DNA from: Pseudomonadota bacterium
Lineage (GTDB): Bacteria; Pseudomonadota; Gammaproteobacteria; Burkholderiales; SG8-39
NCBI GenBank assembly: GCA_947455195.1
Contig: CANGMI010000009.1
Location: forward strand, 124,001 to 188,000
Direction of reading: 5' to 3'
Length of the DNA stretch: 64,000 nucleotides
The notes under the pieces are model-generated. The model ran no database searches, was not told where the DNA came from, and worked only from the letters and a program-made list of their open reading frames with translations. Every line of letters begins with the position of its first letter. Within the stretch, counting starts at the first letter, position 1. This document shows positions 1 to 9,536 of the stretch, in pieces. The position numbers and the translations under genes were made by a program.

Positions 1-1085
1 GTCTCCAGATCGAGCACGGCCAGCCGGAACTGCCCGCCACCGCCGCGCGTAATGTAGGCGAGAGTCCTGCCATCGGCGCTCACCGCGGGTGACACATTGT
101 AACTGCCCTCGAAGGTAAGGCGTTGCGACTCGCCCCCTTCGGCGGGCATGCGATAGATCTGGGGTGAACCACCCCGGTCGGAGGTGAAATAGAGCCACTT
201 GCCGTCGGCCGAAAAAGCGGGCTCGGTATCGATCGACGACGAGGATGCAAGGCGCCGTGTACCGCTGCCATCGGCATTGATCATGAAGAGTTGCGAACCA
301 CCATCGCGCGTCAGCACCACGGCAAGGCGATTGCCATCCGGCGCCCAGGCCGGTGCACTGTTCGAGCCGCGAAAGTTCGCCACCGCAATCTGGCGCCGCT
401 CGCGCAGCCGCTGCACATACACCACCGGCTTCTTGGACTGCAGCGACACATAGGCGAGTGCCGTGCCATCGGGAGACCAGGTGGGCGACAGGATCGGCTC
501 GTTCGAAATGAGTACGGCCGATGCGTTCGCGCCATCGGCGTCGGCCACATGCAGTTCGAACCGTGGGCCCTGCTTCACCACGTACGCGATGCGGGTCGAG
601 AAGACACCGCGCTCGCCGGTCATCTTCTCGTAGATGGCATCGGCAATGCGGTGGGCGGTGGCACGCAGTTGCGCCGCAAGGGGGCCGAAGGCGCCGCTGG
701 TGAGTTGGTCGCCCCGCGCGGCATCGAAGAGTCTGAACCGGACATCATGGCGACCGCCCCCTTCGGGCCGTACGGCGCCTGCCGCAGCCGCATCGATGCC
801 GCGCCCCCGCAGACCGGCAAGGTCCGATGCCGGTGCATCAACCGACATGCCGAGAACGGCGGGCGAATCAACGATGCGAAAGCGGCCGCTGCGGCGCAGG
901 TCGGCTGCGACGACCCCACTCAGATCAACCTGTGCAGCGAGCTCGCCCTCGAAGGGCGCGATCGCGATCGGTATCTGGTTTGAGCCGCCACCGACAATCT
1001 GGATCTCGAGCTGCGCCCGGGCAGGCGCACCGAGCGTCAGGGCCAGTGCGGCGGCGAGCCCTGTCACCGCCCCGCGAAACCGCAT
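1..1085 (-). CDS. tolB: Tol-Pal system beta-propeller protein TolB (3' end outside window)
   Basis: TolB is the periplasmic propeller protein that links Pal in the outer membrane to TolA. About 360 N-terminal residues are visible; the usual length is about 430, so the end lies beyond base 1. The start chosen (ATG at 1085) gives a basic n-region, a hydrophobic core and an ARAQ cleavage site, followed by LEIQIVGGG and IPIAIAPF, typical of the TolB N-domain. Propeller repeats follow, for example APAWAPDG, EPAFSADGKW and VSPAVSADGRT. In-frame ATGs at 1127 and 1103 would only lengthen the signal peptide. It is the last visible gene of the ybgC-tolQRAB run and starts about 50 bases after the tolA stop. 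Family assignment is firm; the exact start is not. Confidence 0.93.
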   Translation of the reverse strand, partial: MRFRGAVTGLAAALALTLGAPARAQLEIQIVGGGSNQIPIAIAPFEGELAAQVDLSGVVAADLRRSGRFRIVDSPAVLGMSVDAPASDLAGLRGRGIDAAAAGAVRPEGGGRHDVRFRLFDAARGDQLTSGAFGPLAAQLRATAHRIADAIYEKMTGERGVFSTRIAYVVKQGPRFELHVADADGANASAVLISNEPILSPTWSPDGTALAYVSLQSKKPVVYVQRLRERRQIAVANFRGSNSAPAWAPDGNRLAVVLTRDGGSQLFMINADGSGTRRLASSSSIDTEPAFSADGKWLYFTSDRGGSPQIYRMPAEGGESQRLTFEGSYNVSPAVSADGRTLAYITRGGGGQFRLAVLDLE

Positions 1086-1133
1086 CGGCGAGCCCTGCAC
1101 CATCCAACCGAACTGAGCCAGGATCATCAAAGG

Positions 1134-2147
1134 TCAATCCTCAAAAGCCTTGTGCGTGATCGTCAGTTCGCGCACGAACTGCTCGGGGCGATCCGGACGC
1201 GGCAAGGGCGAAGACTTGTAGATCGCACGCTCGACCGCCTCGTCGTAGGCACGAATGCCGCTCGATCGACGCAAGGTTACCGAAATCACTTCGCCCGTGG
1301 GCAATTGAACCACATCAAGGACAGCCTGCGGATTGCCCACAAGGTTCTCCGGCATGGTGAGATTGCCGCGAATCTTGCCGCTGATGCGGCCGATCCAGCC
1401 GTCGCGGGCACGGGCGTCACCAGCCGACGCCGCGCTCGCCCTCTGCGCCGCTTCGCGACGCGCGATATCGGCCTTCACCTGGGCGGATTCGGCAGCGAGT
1501 TGCTGATCGAGCTTGCGCCGCTGGGCTTCCTGCAACTCGCGCTGCGCCTGGCGATCGATGCGCTCGCGATCCTCGCGCTGGCGCTGCTCGCGGGCCTTCT
1601 CTTCACGCACCTTGTCATCGCGTGCCTTGTCATCGCGTGCCTTGTCATCGCGTGCCTTGTCATCGCGCGCCTTCTGCGCTCGCAGCTTGTCCTCGCGCGC
1701 CCGGTCTTCCTTCAGCTTGTCTTCCCGTGCCTTCTCCTCGCGCAGTTTTTTCTCGCGCTCGAGCTGGACACGCTTTTCCTGTTCAGCCCGCTTGCGACGC
1801 TCGCGCTCGAGCGCGATATCGGGGGGGCTGGGCGAGCGCTCAGGCTCGACCACAGACGGCGGCTTCGCCGGCAGTGGTTCAGGACGTGCGGGCGGTGCCT
1901 GCTCGGTCACCAACGGCGGTGGGGGCGCGGGCGCCTCCTCGATGGGCGGTGACTCGACCGGCATCGGTGCGACCTGCGGGGCTGCAGCCTGATTCCACAA
2001 CTCGACACTCACCGGCTGCTCGGACCGAATCTGCCAGCGAACGCCGATGATGAGAAACGCCGCAAGCAACAGATGCACGCCAACCGCCAGCAATGCCGGC
2101 AGAAGCCTCGAGGGCCGCACCGGCGCCAGGGGCCGAGACGGCATCAA
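1134..2147 (-). CDS. tolA: Cell envelope protein TolA
   Basis: TolA is the inner-membrane-anchored rod that carries proton-motive energy from TolQR across the periplasm to TolB-Pal. The 337-residue product has one membrane segment at about residues 14-36, a Pro-rich stretch (about 55-110), a long charged helix rich in Lys, Arg, Glu and Asp (about 110-250) and a C-terminal domain with the TonB/TolA feel (IYKSSPLPRPDRPEQF). The helix contains three to four tandem RDDKA units encoded by a 15-bp DNA repeat. The start ATG overlaps the tolR stop (ATGA), so translation is probably coupled. Domain order, composition and position between tolR and tolB make the call secure, although the rod itself is low-complexity. 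Confidence 0.93.
   Translation of the reverse strand: MMPSRPLAPVRPSRLLPALLAVGVHLLLAAFLIIGVRWQIRSEQPVSVELWNQAAAPQVAPMPVESPPIEEAPAPPPPLVTEQAPPARPEPLPAKPPSVVEPERSPSPPDIALERERRKRAEQEKRVQLEREKKLREEKAREDKLKEDRAREDKLRAQKARDDKARDDKARDDKARDDKVREEKAREQRQREDRERIDRQAQRELQEAQRRKLDQQLAAESAQVKADIARREAAQRASAASAGDARARDGWIGRISGKIRGNLTMPENLVGNPQAVLDVVQLPTGEVISVTLRRSSGIRAYDEAVERAIYKSSPLPRPDRPEQFVRELTITHKAFED
1606..1665. repeat. 15-bp tandem repeat inside tolA
   Basis: Three identical consecutive copies of CGTGCCTTGTCATCG occupy 1621-1665, with a fourth copy at 1606-1620 that differs at two bases. They encode repeated RDDKA in the TolA rod. The unit is a multiple of three, so gain or loss of copies would change rod length without shifting frame. 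Confidence 0.9.
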
Positions 2148-2566
2148 CGACCCGAGGCGTCGTGCTTCACGAGCAGTCCCACTCGCTTCACATCGGCGCG
2201 CTGCAAGGCATCCATGAGACGCATGACCGCGTCGTACCGCACCTCGCGATCGGCGGCTATCACGACGGGCTGCGTACTGCCGACCAGGTGATCACGCACA
2301 TAGTCCTCGAAGTCCCTGGCACCCAACCGTACTTCGGCCGCCGCGCCTGCCTTGCGGTCACGCACGGACACGCTGCCATCGAGCTTCAGGTCGATCTCGA
2401 TGGGGCTCTCGGCCACCTGGGCCGATTTGCCAACGCTGGGCAGATTGACCACACCCGGCGTCATGAAGGGTGCGGTCACCATGAAGATCACGAGCAGCAC
2501 CAGCATCACGTCCACGTACGGAACGATGTTGATCTGGTTCATGAGCCTGCGCTGGCGTGCCATCAC
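2144..2566 (-). CDS. tolR: ExbD/TolR family protein TolR
   Basis: This is a component of the TolQR proton channel that energises TolA. The 140-residue product has a short cytoplasmic N-terminus, a single membrane helix at about residues 13-35 and a periplasmic ExbD/TolR domain. The membrane-embedded Asp of the family is present in PYVDVML (residue 19). The C-terminal part contains VVIAADREVRYDAVM, typical of TolR/ExbD. The length is normal. Its start overlaps the tolQ stop and its stop overlaps the tolA start, so the three genes are very tightly packed. Confidence 0.95.
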   Translation of the reverse strand: MMARQRRLMNQINIVPYVDVMLVLLVIFMVTAPFMTPGVVNLPSVGKSAQVAESPIEIDLKLDGSVSVRDRKAGAAAEVRLGARDFEDYVRDHLVGSTQPVVIAADREVRYDAVMRLMDALQRADVKRVGLLVKHDASGR

Positions 2567-3273
2567 ATGCCCCGGGCATCGCGCCCACGACTGGCCTCGG
2601 TGGCCGCCTGACGTTGCAGGATGTTGAGAAACTCCTCGATGAAACTCTCGAACCGGATGGCCAGACGATCAATCTCGTGGGAGTAGCGGTTGTAGGCCAC
2701 CACCGCCGGTATCGCGGCGAAGAGACCGATGGCGGTTGCCACCAGCGCCTCGGCAATGCCCGGCGCCACCGACGCGAGCGTCGCCTGACTCACATTGGCC
2801 AGACCACGAAACGAGTTCATGATGCCCCACACGGTGCCAAAGAGACCGACATACGGGCTCACTGACCCCACTGTGGCGAGGAAAGCCAGATGCGCCTCGA
2901 GTTCATCGAGTTCGCGCTGGAAGGTCGCACGCATCGCGCGCCGTGCACCGTCGACAAGCGCCCCTCCGTCGGCACGTTGGCCGCGCAGCTTCAGGAAATC
3001 GCGAAAGCCGGCCTGAAAGATGCGCTCGAGCGTGCCGGCACGATGGCGCGCCGCCTGCCCCTCCTCGAAGAGCACGTTGAGATCGCTCCGGCTCCAGAAG
3101 AGGCGCTCGAAGTCTTCGGTGTCACGCCGTGCCCGGCGCACCGCGAGCATCTTGCCGAAGATGTAATACCAGGAGGCCACCGACACGCACAGGAGCAGCA
3201 GCATCACCAGCTGCGCCACCAGACTCGCATGGCTGATGAGTGACACAAACGACATATCGGCTGAAGCGTTCAT
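2563..3273 (-). CDS. tolQ: MotA/TolQ/ExbB proton channel protein TolQ
   Basis: TolQ is the multi-spanning half of the TolQR proton channel. The 236-residue product has a first membrane helix at about residues 12-36 and two further helices near residues 130-155 and 165-195, the usual three-helix pattern. The conserved TVGSVSPYVGLFGTVWGIM segment and the PGIAEALVATAIGLFAAIPAVVAYN helix are clear MotA/TolQ/ExbB hallmarks. The ATG overlaps the ybgC stop by four bases and the stop overlaps tolR. Nothing is missing or displaced. Confidence 0.96.
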   Translation of the reverse strand: MNASADMSFVSLISHASLVAQLVMLLLLCVSVASWYYIFGKMLAVRRARRDTEDFERLFWSRSDLNVLFEEGQAARHRAGTLERIFQAGFRDFLKLRGQRADGGALVDGARRAMRATFQRELDELEAHLAFLATVGSVSPYVGLFGTVWGIMNSFRGLANVSQATLASVAPGIAEALVATAIGLFAAIPAVVAYNRYSHEIDRLAIRFESFIEEFLNILQRQAATEASRGRDARGM

Positions 3274-3707
3274 CGCGGGTCATTCTCCAGGGCGGCGCGC
3301 ACGCGCCGGGGCAAGGCAATCGGGCGCCATTCATGGCGATGCACGCAGGCGAGTTCGACCTCGGCCTCGATGAGGCACTCATCACCCCGCAGGACCGTCT
3401 GCAGAAACTGCACCCGGGCCCGACCTGCCTGCGTGACACGCGCTGTCACACGCACGAGGTCATCGAGGCGTGCCGGCCGACGAAACCGCACATCGGCCCG
3501 GTGCACGACGAACATGGCCGCGTCCTCATCAGCCAGCACGACGAGATCGATGCCGAGCGAGCGCAGATACTCGGTGCGGGCAGCCTCCATGAAGCCGAGG
3601 TAGTTCGAGTGATAAACCACACCGGCTGCGTCGGTCTGCTGGTAGTAGACGCGCAACTCGATCGCGAAGGGCGCCGGTGAGGTCATCGCGCCCTCGGACA
3701 GGCTCAT
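3270..3707 (-). CDS. ybgC: Tol-Pal-associated acyl-CoA thioesterase YbgC
   Basis: This is a single hotdog-fold thioesterase that hydrolyses acyl-CoA or acyl-ACP in the cytoplasm and is classically encoded at the head of tol operons. The 145-residue product carries the YbgC/4-hydroxybenzoyl-CoA thioesterase signature [14 protein letters not shown] at about residues 25-38, including the catalytic Asp and the following Gly/Val/Tyr. Its ATG overlaps the ruvB stop and its TGA overlaps the tolQ ATG, so it forms the bridge between the ruv and tol blocks. An in-frame ATG at codon 8 is an alternative start. Confidence 0.93.
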   Translation of the reverse strand: MSLSEGAMTSPAPFAIELRVYYQQTDAAGVVYHSNYLGFMEAARTEYLRSLGIDLVVLADEDAAMFVVHRADVRFRRPARLDDLVRVTARVTQAGRARVQFLQTVLRGDECLIEAEVELACVHRHEWRPIALPRRVRAALENDPR

Positions 3708-4822
3708 GGCTCACCTGCGTCATCGGCGGGCAGATCGATGCCGTCGAGCAGATCAGGTCCACCGCGCGACGCACCACCCCCGCGCACCGCCAGACCGCCG
3801 GGCACGAACGCCCCCGGGGGCACCGGCAGACCACAGTGCCGCCAGGCCATCATGGTGGCGATACGCCCGCGTGGCGTACGCTGCAGATAGCCCTGCTGGA
3901 TGAGAAAGGGCTCGATCACATCCTCGATGGTCTCGCGCTCCTCGCCAACGGCCGCCGCGAGGCTGTCGACACCCACCGGGCCGCCATCAAAGCGCTCGAT
4001 CATGGCGAGCAAGAGGCGCCGGTCCATGACGTCGAGCCCCTGCGAATCGACCTCGAGCATGGTGAGAGCTGCATCGGCCACGGTGCGGTTCATGCTGCCG
4101 CCTGCCTTCACCTGGGCGTAATCGCGTACCCGGCGCAGGAGACGATTCGCAATGCGCGGCGTACCGCGCGAGCGACGCGCAATCTCGAGTGCACCATCCG
4201 ACGAGAGGTCACAACCGAGCAAATGGGCTGATCGGGCGACGATCTTCTGCAGATCAGCCTCCGAATAGAACTCCAGGCGCGAGACGATGCCGAAACGATC
4301 ACGCAAGGGGTTGGTGAGCATGCCGGCACGCGTCGTGGCGCCCACCAGCGTGAACGGGGGGAGATCGAGCTTCACCGAGCGGGCTGCCGGCCCCTCGCCG
4401 ATCATGATGTCGACCCGATAGTCCTCGAGCGCCGGGTAGAGCACCTCTTCGACGACGGGCGACAGCCGATGGATCTCGTCGATGAAGAACACATCGTTGG
4501 GCTCGAGATTGGTCAGCTGGCCGACGAGGTCACCCGGCCGCTCGAGAACCGGCCCCGAGGTCTGGCGCAGGTTCACGCCCATCTCGTAGGCGATGATGTG
4601 CGCGAGCGTGGTCTTGCCCAGACCCGGTGGACCGAAGAGCAGCACGTGATCGAGCGCCTCGCCCCGGGCCCGGGCCGCCTCGATGAAGATTTCAAGCTGT
4701 GCGCGGGTGCGGGGCTGACCAACGTAATCGGCCAGGGCACGCGGCCGCAATGCGCGCTCGGATGCCTCTTCCTGCACGCTGCGCGGTGCAGCTGAGACGA
4801 TGCGGTCGTTTTCGATGGCCAT
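3704..4822 (-). CDS. ruvB: Holliday junction branch migration DNA helicase RuvB
   Basis: RuvB is the hexameric AAA+ motor that, with RuvA, drives branch migration of Holliday junctions. The 372-residue product shows the RuvB start ([12 protein letters not shown]), Walker [10 protein letters not shown], Walker B IDEIHRL, the sensor region GATTRAGML and the winged-helix C-terminal domain ending in the family motif [11 protein letters not shown]. About 30 poorly conserved residues follow, making the tail slightly longer than in most RuvB proteins. It lies 23 bases after ruvA; that gap holds a GATAAT element five bases before the ATG, which could be an internal minus 10 box but has no convincing minus 35 partner. 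Confidence 0.97.
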   Translation of the reverse strand: MAIENDRIVSAAPRSVQEEASERALRPRALADYVGQPRTRAQLEIFIEAARARGEALDHVLLFGPPGLGKTTLAHIIAYEMGVNLRQTSGPVLERPGDLVGQLTNLEPNDVFFIDEIHRLSPVVEEVLYPALEDYRVDIMIGEGPAARSVKLDLPPFTLVGATTRAGMLTNPLRDRFGIVSRLEFYSEADLQKIVARSAHLLGCDLSSDGALEIARRSRGTPRIANRLLRRVRDYAQVKAGGSMNRTVADAALTMLEVDSQGLDVMDRRLLLAMIERFDGGPVGVDSLAAAVGEERETIEDVIEPFLIQQGYLQRTPRGRIATMMAWRHCGLPVPPGAFVPGGLAVRGGGASRGGPDLLDGIDLPADDAGEP

Positions 4823-4845
4823 GCCCGATTATCCCACGGCCCGGG

Positions 4846-5442
4846 TCAGGCTCTCGCCAGCAAGCGCAGGGCACGCCGGATGGCATCGGCCAGCGTGAGA
4901 TCAGCGGGCAATTGCTTGATGGCCGCCAGCGCCTCGCGCTCGACATAACCCAGGGCGAGCAACGCTCGCAGCACATCGTCGTTGCCCCCCGGCGCCTCGA
5001 TCGAATGCCCTGTCGCCGACTGCATGACAACGCCCGCAGGCGCGTCGAGGCGTCCCTTGAGTTCAAGCAGCAATCGCTCGGCGGTCTTCTTGCCGATACC
5101 GGGCACTCGCACCAGACGGCTGGGCTCCTGGGCAATGACGGCTGCGGCCAGCTCATCGACCGACATGCCCGAGAGCACGGCCAGCGCAATGCGCGCGCCC
5201 ACACCGGTGATCTTCAGCAGTTCGCGGAAGGTGCGGCGCTCGGCGACGGTTGCAAATCCGTAGAGCAGATGGGCGTCCTCACGCACCACATAATGCGTGA
5301 GCAAGGTGGCCACCTCGCCGGTGGCCGGCAGCACGTAGAACGTGCTCATCGGCACCTCGACCTCATAGGCGATGCCACCCGTGTCGATCAGTACCTGAGG
5401 GGGGGCCTTGTCAAGGATGACCCCGCGTATGCGTCCGATCAA
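4846..5442 (-). CDS. ruvA: Holliday junction DNA helicase subunit RuvA
   Basis: RuvA is the tetrameric protein that binds four-way junctions and loads RuvB. The 198-residue product has the N-terminal OB fold ([12 protein letters not shown]), tandem helix-hairpin-helix motifs at about residues 70-130 ([16 protein letters not shown] and [16 protein letters not shown]) and the small C-terminal domain that touches RuvB ([16 protein letters not shown]). The length matches the family. The ATG overlaps the ruvC stop (ATGA). Confidence 0.96.
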   Translation of the reverse strand: MIGRIRGVILDKAPPQVLIDTGGIAYEVEVPMSTFYVLPATGEVATLLTHYVVREDAHLLYGFATVAERRTFRELLKITGVGARIALAVLSGMSVDELAAAVIAQEPSRLVRVPGIGKKTAERLLLELKGRLDAPAGVVMQSATGHSIEAPGGNDDVLRALLALGYVEREALAAIKQLPADLTLADAIRRALRLLARA

Positions 5443-6026
5443 AGCGTCACCCTCCCGCGTCGCATGCTGAACCCGACGGCAGGCGTTGCCGCGCGAGTGC
5501 CGGCCAGCCTGGCACGTGCATTGTTGCCCAGAAGTGCCCCTGCCGCCTGCCCGGCGTAGGCGTGGCAGATGGCGCAGGCCAGCGCATCGGAGGCATCCGG
5601 CCCGGGGGCCACCGGCAACCCGAGGAGCCGCCGCACCATCTCCTGCACCTGCACCTTGCCGGCCTGCCCCTGACCCACCACCGACTTCTTGATCTGCGAG
5701 GCGGTGTACTCGGCGATCGGCAGTCGCGAGAGCAGCACCGCGCAGATGGCCGTGCCACGCGCCTGCCCGAGCGCGAGGCTCGATTGGGCATTGGAATTGA
5801 CGAACACCTTCTCGATGGCGACACGATCGGGCACGTGCTCGGCCACGACCTCGCGCACGCCTTGCAGGATGACTGCAAGGCGCTCGGGCAACTCACCGGC
5901 ATCGGGTGAACGTACCCGGCCACTGGCCACATAGACGAGACCCGCCGGCCCCGATTCGATCACCCCGAAACCGGTGATGCGAAGGCCGGGGTCGATACCC
6001 AGGATACGGACGCCTGGCGCGCTCAT
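5439..6026 (-). CDS. ruvC: Crossover junction endodeoxyribonuclease RuvC
   Basis: RuvC is the dimeric resolvase that nicks Holliday junctions. The 195-residue product shows the RNase-H-like core with acidic residues in [12 protein letters not shown], in [10 protein letters not shown] and in [12 protein letters not shown] near residue 150. A C-terminal extension of about 30 residues (rich in Ala and Arg) follows the usual end at the AGALLG region. The start overlaps the stop of the upstream EamA gene and its stop overlaps ruvA. Confidence 0.95.
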   Translation of the reverse strand: MSAPGVRILGIDPGLRITGFGVIESGPAGLVYVASGRVRSPDAGELPERLAVILQGVREVVAEHVPDRVAIEKVFVNSNAQSSLALGQARGTAICAVLLSRLPIAEYTASQIKKSVVGQGQAGKVQVQEMVRRLLGLPVAPGPDASDALACAICHAYAGQAAGALLGNNARARLAGTRAATPAVGFSMRRGRVTL

Positions 6027-6934
6027 CGCGACCCCGCCACGACGGGCTGCGCCAGAACAACTCGCCCACCGGTCGAGGCATAGGCCACACCGATCACCGT
6101 CACCAGCATGCCGGCGAGTGCCAGGGGGCCGAGTCGCTCATCGAAGAGGACATACATGAACGTCGATGTGATGACCGGTACGAGGTAGAGAAGACCTGCC
6201 ACGCTGGCGGCAGCCCCGCGCAGGAAGATGAGATGCATGATGCCGTAGACCAGGCTCGAGAGGCCTGCCAGCCAGAGAATGCTCGCGGCGAATTCGGGCG
6301 CCCAGTCGATGGCAAACGACTCGACCCGCACGGCAGCCCCCAGCATCAGGAGCGCCGGCAGCGCCAACTGGACGATGAGCCCGCTGCGCCAGTCCATGAA
6401 GGCACAGAAACGCTTCTGATAGAGCGTGCCGGCCGTCAGACTGAGCATGGCAAGCGCGATGGCGCCGGCCTGCAGCGGCCGACTCCAGTCAAAGGCGATT
6501 CGATCGGATAGCACCATGAGCACGCCAACCAGTCCGAGCACGAGCCCGCCCCACTGGCGCGGGCTCACCCGCTCACCCAGCGCGAGGCCTACTGCAAGGG
6601 CCGTGGCAAGCGGTTGCAGGGCGCCGATCAGTGCCGTGATACCCACTGGAAACCCATCGGCAGCAGCGTGGAAATTGATGCCCAGATAGACCGCGTGAAT
6701 CAGCAGACCCGCCACCACCAGGTGCGCCCAATCAGCCCGACGTTGCGGCCAGCGCGCATGGCCGAGCCAGGCGAGGCCGCCCAGCACGACAATGGCACCA
6801 CCAAAGCGCAGAAAGAGCACGGTGAACGACCCTGCATGCAGCACCGCCGCCTTGCAGGCGGCGTAGCCCGATGACCAGAGGATGACGAAGACCGCCGGCA
6901 GCACCACCCGCTGGGTCGCGCTCATCGGCGACAT
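6023..6934 (-). CDS. EamA/RhaT (DMT) family transporter between yebC and ruvC
   Basis: This is a probable ten-helix drug/metabolite transporter of 303 residues in the inner membrane. It shows two homologous EamA halves: a first one beginning [20 protein letters not shown] with a [17 protein letters not shown] segment near its end, and a second one from about residue 155 that ends with [21 protein letters not shown]. The substrate cannot be read from sequence. Its first base overlaps the last base of the yebC stop and its stop overlaps the ruvC ATG, so it is embedded in the yebC-ruvC operon where many relatives have no gene. A second ATG at codon 4 (6925) is possible. Confidence 0.9.
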   Translation of the reverse strand: MSPMSATQRVVLPAVFVILWSSGYAACKAAVLHAGSFTVLFLRFGGAIVVLGGLAWLGHARWPQRRADWAHLVVAGLLIHAVYLGINFHAAADGFPVGITALIGALQPLATALAVGLALGERVSPRQWGGLVLGLVGVLMVLSDRIAFDWSRPLQAGAIALAMLSLTAGTLYQKRFCAFMDWRSGLIVQLALPALLMLGAAVRVESFAIDWAPEFAASILWLAGLSSLVYGIMHLIFLRGAAASVAGLLYLVPVITSTFMYVLFDERLGPLALAGMLVTVIGVAYASTGGRVVLAQPVVAGSR

Positions 6935-7659
6935 CAGTCCTCGATGGCTGCAGTGGAATAGACGTCTTGCACGTCATCGAGCGATTCGAGTGCGTCGAGC
7001 AGTTTCTGCATGCGTGCGCCCTCATCACCGGCAAGCGCAGTCTCGGTACCCGCCCGCATGGTGATGTCGGCCGCTTCAGGCTTGAAGCCTGCCGCGGTCA
7101 ATGCGTCACGCACAGCCTGGAAGTCAGCCGGTGCGCAGATCACTTCGATCGCCCCATCGTCATGCACGACGACGTCCTCGGCACCCGCATCGAGGGCCGC
7201 CCCCATCACCGCATCCTCATCGGCACCCGGCGCAAGAAAGAACTGGCCGCAATGCTTGAACTGGAAGACCACCGAGCCGTCGGTACCGAGATTGCCGCCA
7301 TGCTTGCTGAAGGCGTGACGCACCTCGCTCACGGTACGGGTACGGTTGTCGGTCAGGCAGTCGACAATGACTGCGGCGCCGCCGATGCCATAGCCTTCGT
7401 AGCGGATTTCCTCGTAGTTCACGCCATCGAGGTCGCCCGAGCCGCGCTTCACTGCCCGCTCGACGTTATCCTTGGGCATGTTGGCTTCGGCCGCCTTTTC
7501 CATGGCGAGCCGCAACCGGGGGTTCATCGTCGGATCACCGCCGCCCATGCGGGCAGCGACCGTGATTTCCTTGATGAGGCGGGTAAAGACCTTGCCCCGG
7601 CGTGCATCGGTGACGGCCTTCTTGTGCTTGATGTTCGCCCACTTGGAATGGCCAGCCAT
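6934..7659 (-). CDS. yebC: YebC/PmpR family regulatory protein
   Basis: This belongs to the widespread YebC family, now linked to transcription control (PmpR) and to relief of ribosome stalling at proline-rich motifs. The start at 7659 gives the invariant [15 protein letters not shown]-terminus and 241 residues; the reading frame extends upstream but without conservation. Other family marks are [34 protein letters not shown] and [23 protein letters not shown]. It heads the ruvC-ruvA-ruvB string, a common arrangement in Proteobacteria. Its ATG shares bases with a possible ATG of the divergent EamA gene at 7658, so the two genes have almost no space between them. Confidence 0.96.
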   Translation of the reverse strand: MAGHSKWANIKHKKAVTDARRGKVFTRLIKEITVAARMGGGDPTMNPRLRLAMEKAAEANMPKDNVERAVKRGSGDLDGVNYEEIRYEGYGIGGAAVIVDCLTDNRTRTVSEVRHAFSKHGGNLGTDGSVVFQFKHCGQFFLAPGADEDAVMGAALDAGAEDVVVHDDGAIEVICAPADFQAVRDALTAAGFKPEAADITMRAGTETALAGDEGARMQKLLDALESLDDVQDVYSTAAIED

Positions 7660-7717
7660 GTCGCCTCGCGCTACCGATCTGAAGACGCCGGAGTTTAGCA
7701 TTCGGGCGGGAGGAAGC

Positions 7718-8593
7718 TTGCTGGCCGCGCTCGCCGTGGTGCTGCTGTCGGTGCGTCCGGTTCTCGTGAAGATCTGCTACCAAGTCGGCGTCGACCCGGT
7801 GACGCTGCTCACCTTGCGCATGGGCCTGGCGATGCCGGCCTTCATTGCGGTGGCTCTGTGGCTGCGCCGGCGCGGCGCCGGGGCGCCGGTCAGTGCCGCC
7901 GACTGGAAGCTCATCGTGCTGCTGGGGTTTCTGGGCTATTACCTCTCGAGCTTCCTCGATTTTCTGGGTCTTCAGTACATTCCGGCCGGCCTGGGGCGCC
8001 TGATCCTCTTTGCCTATCCGACCCTCGTGGTCGTACTCTCGTGGCTGCTCTACCGCCGTCGCACCGGACGTCGTGAGCTGGGCGCCCTCGCGCTCACCTA
8101 CGCCGGGCTGGCGCTGGTGCTCGGCGGCACCATCACGCAGGGTGCGAGCCCGGTGCACCTCGTGCTCGGCGCGAGTCTCGTCTTCGCGAGTTCGATCAGC
8201 TTCTCGCTGTACCTGGTGATCGGATCGCGCCTCATCCAGCGGGTCGGGTCGATGCGATTCACCGCCTACGCCTCGATGGTGGCGAGCCTCTTCTGCCTCG
8301 TGCAGTTTGCACTCACCCGCGATGCAGCCGCACTCGACCTGCCACCCACCATCTGGTGGACCGCCCTGGCGATGGCCATCGGCTGCACGGTCATTCCGCT
8401 CTTCCTCACTGCCGAAGCCCTGCGCCGTGTCGGTGCCAGCCAGGTTGCGATCATCGGTGCCCTGGGGCCTGTGACTACGCTAGCATTCGGGTTCATCGGG
8501 CTCGATGAGCCTCTGGGGCTCATCCAGGCGGCGGGGGCCTTGGTGGTACTGGCCGGGGTCATGCTGGTGACCACCGGCACACGACGCACCTGA
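7718..8593 (+). CDS. EamA (DMT) family transporter, divergent from yebC
   Basis: This is a second, unrelated-looking ten-helix EamA transporter with two repeats: the first starts at [18 protein letters not shown], the second at about residue 150 ([21 protein letters not shown]) and ends with [20 protein letters not shown]. The substrate is unknown. The frame is open well upstream, but an ATG at 7658 would overlap the yebC start codon on the other strand. A TTG at 7718 is preceded by a strong GGGAGGAAGC ribosome-binding sequence and begins exactly at the first helix, so I prefer it (291 residues). Using 7658 adds 20 residues. Transcription would have to start inside or beside yebC. Confidence 0.85.
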   Translation: MLAALAVVLLSVRPVLVKICYQVGVDPVTLLTLRMGLAMPAFIAVALWLRRRGAGAPVSAADWKLIVLLGFLGYYLSSFLDFLGLQYIPAGLGRLILFAYPTLVVVLSWLLYRRRTGRRELGALALTYAGLALVLGGTITQGASPVHLVLGASLVFASSISFSLYLVIGSRLIQRVGSMRFTAYASMVASLFCLVQFALTRDAAALDLPPTIWWTALAMAIGCTVIPLFLTAEALRRVGASQVAIIGALGPVTTLAFGFIGLDEPLGLIQAAGALVVLAGVMLVTTGTRRT

Positions 8594-8682
8594 CGCATGG
8601 GATGCAACCGAGGCCACGGAAGCCCTTGAGACCTCGGATTCGACCGGGGTGCCAGCCACGCCGACTTGACCCGGTGATGCCG

Positions 8683-8711
8683 TTGACCGGCATACTGAAC
8701 GTATCGATATT
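8683..8711 (+). promoter_or_regulatory. Possible sigma-70-like promoter before the SDR/aldolase pair
   Basis: TTGACC at 8683-8688 is separated by 17 bases from GATATT at 8706-8711. The start site would fall very near the ribosome-binding GGAG, giving a very short leader, so an upstream TTGACC at 8666 could instead be the true minus 35 element. The call is weak and rests only on base matches. Confidence 0.3.
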
Positions 8712-8726
8712 CCGACGGAGCATGTG

Positions 8727-9506
8727 ATGGATCTGGGCATCAAGGGACGCAGGGCAATCGTCTGCGCAGCCAGCAAGGGCTTGGGGCGTGGCTGCGCCAT
8801 GTCACTCGCCCGCGAAGGGGTCGATGTCACCCTGTCGGCACGCGGTGCCGAAGCGCTGGCCGCGACCGCAGCCGAGATTCGCGCCGAAACCGGCGTCACG
8901 GTGCAGACCGTGGTGGCCGACATGGCAACCGAGGAAGGGCGCGCCGCCCTTCTTGCCGCCTGTCCCACGCCCGACATTCTCGTCACCAACGCGGGTGGGC
9001 CGGCACCCGGCGACTTTCGCAACTGGACGCGTGACACCTGGCTGGCGGCGCTCGACGCGAACATGCTCGGCCCGATCGAACTCATCAGGGCCACCATCGA
9101 CCCGATGATCGCGCAACAGTTCGGACGCATCATCAACATCACCTCGGGTGCAGTGAAGCACCCGATCGATGTACTGGGCCTGTCCAATGGCGCCCGTTCG
9201 GGGCTCACCGGCTTCGTGAGTGGCCTTGCGCGTTCGGTGGCCCGACACAACGTCACCATCAACAATCTGCTGCCTGGCGCCCACGAGACCGACCGCGTCA
9301 AGGTCACCATGGCGGCGATGGCAGCGCAGCGTGGCACCACGCCAGAGGCGATGAAGGCCGAGCGCGCCAAGGCCATTCCGGCCGGACGCTTTGGCGACGC
9401 GATGGACTTTGGTGCAGTGTGCGCCTTTCTCTGCAGTCAGCAGGCAAGCTACATGACCGCCCAGAACGTGCTCGTCGATGGTGGCGCCTACTCGGGCGTC
9501 TACTGA
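8727..9506 (+). CDS. Atypical SDR-family protein lacking the YxxxK catalytic motif
   Basis: This 259-residue protein has a Rossmann short-chain dehydrogenase fold of the beta-ketoacyl-ACP-reductase-like group. The nucleotide-binding glycine region is present (AASKGLGRG, about residues 14-22), as are DILVTNAGG and the serine region IINITSG. Where an active SDR has Tyr-x-x-x-Lys there is GLSNGARSGLTG (about residues 150-161), so both Tyr and Lys are missing. The C-terminal part is normal (FLCSQQASYMTAQNVLVDGG). The ATG at 8727 follows a GGAG at a good distance; a GTG one codon earlier is less likely. A class II aldolase gene follows 30 bases downstream and is probably co-transcribed. The role is unknown; it could be catalytically altered or purely binding. 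Confidence 0.88.
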   Translation: MDLGIKGRRAIVCAASKGLGRGCAMSLAREGVDVTLSARGAEALAATAAEIRAETGVTVQTVVADMATEEGRAALLAACPTPDILVTNAGGPAPGDFRNWTRDTWLAALDANMLGPIELIRATIDPMIAQQFGRIINITSGAVKHPIDVLGLSNGARSGLTGFVSGLARSVARHNVTINNLLPGAHETDRVKVTMAAMAAQRGTTPEAMKAERAKAIPAGRFGDAMDFGAVCAFLCSQQASYMTAQNVLVDGGAYSGVY

Positions 9507-9536
9507 GCGCAAGATTTCGCCCGACCGGAGACAGGC

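Noticed and set aside
1606..1665. Short regular repeats considered as a CRISPR-like array
   Set aside because: Units are contiguous without spacers and encode the TolA helical rod in frame.
4823..4845. GATAAT directly before ruvB considered as evidence of a leaderless internal promoter
   Set aside because: There is no minus 35 partner, and ruvA-ruvB coupling explains expression without it.
8480..9376. Long minus-strand reading frame opposite the SDR gene
   Set aside because: It is a GC-rich shadow of the plus-strand gene; the translation is Ser/Ala/Arg-rich with no recognisable domain, while the opposite frame is a clear SDR.
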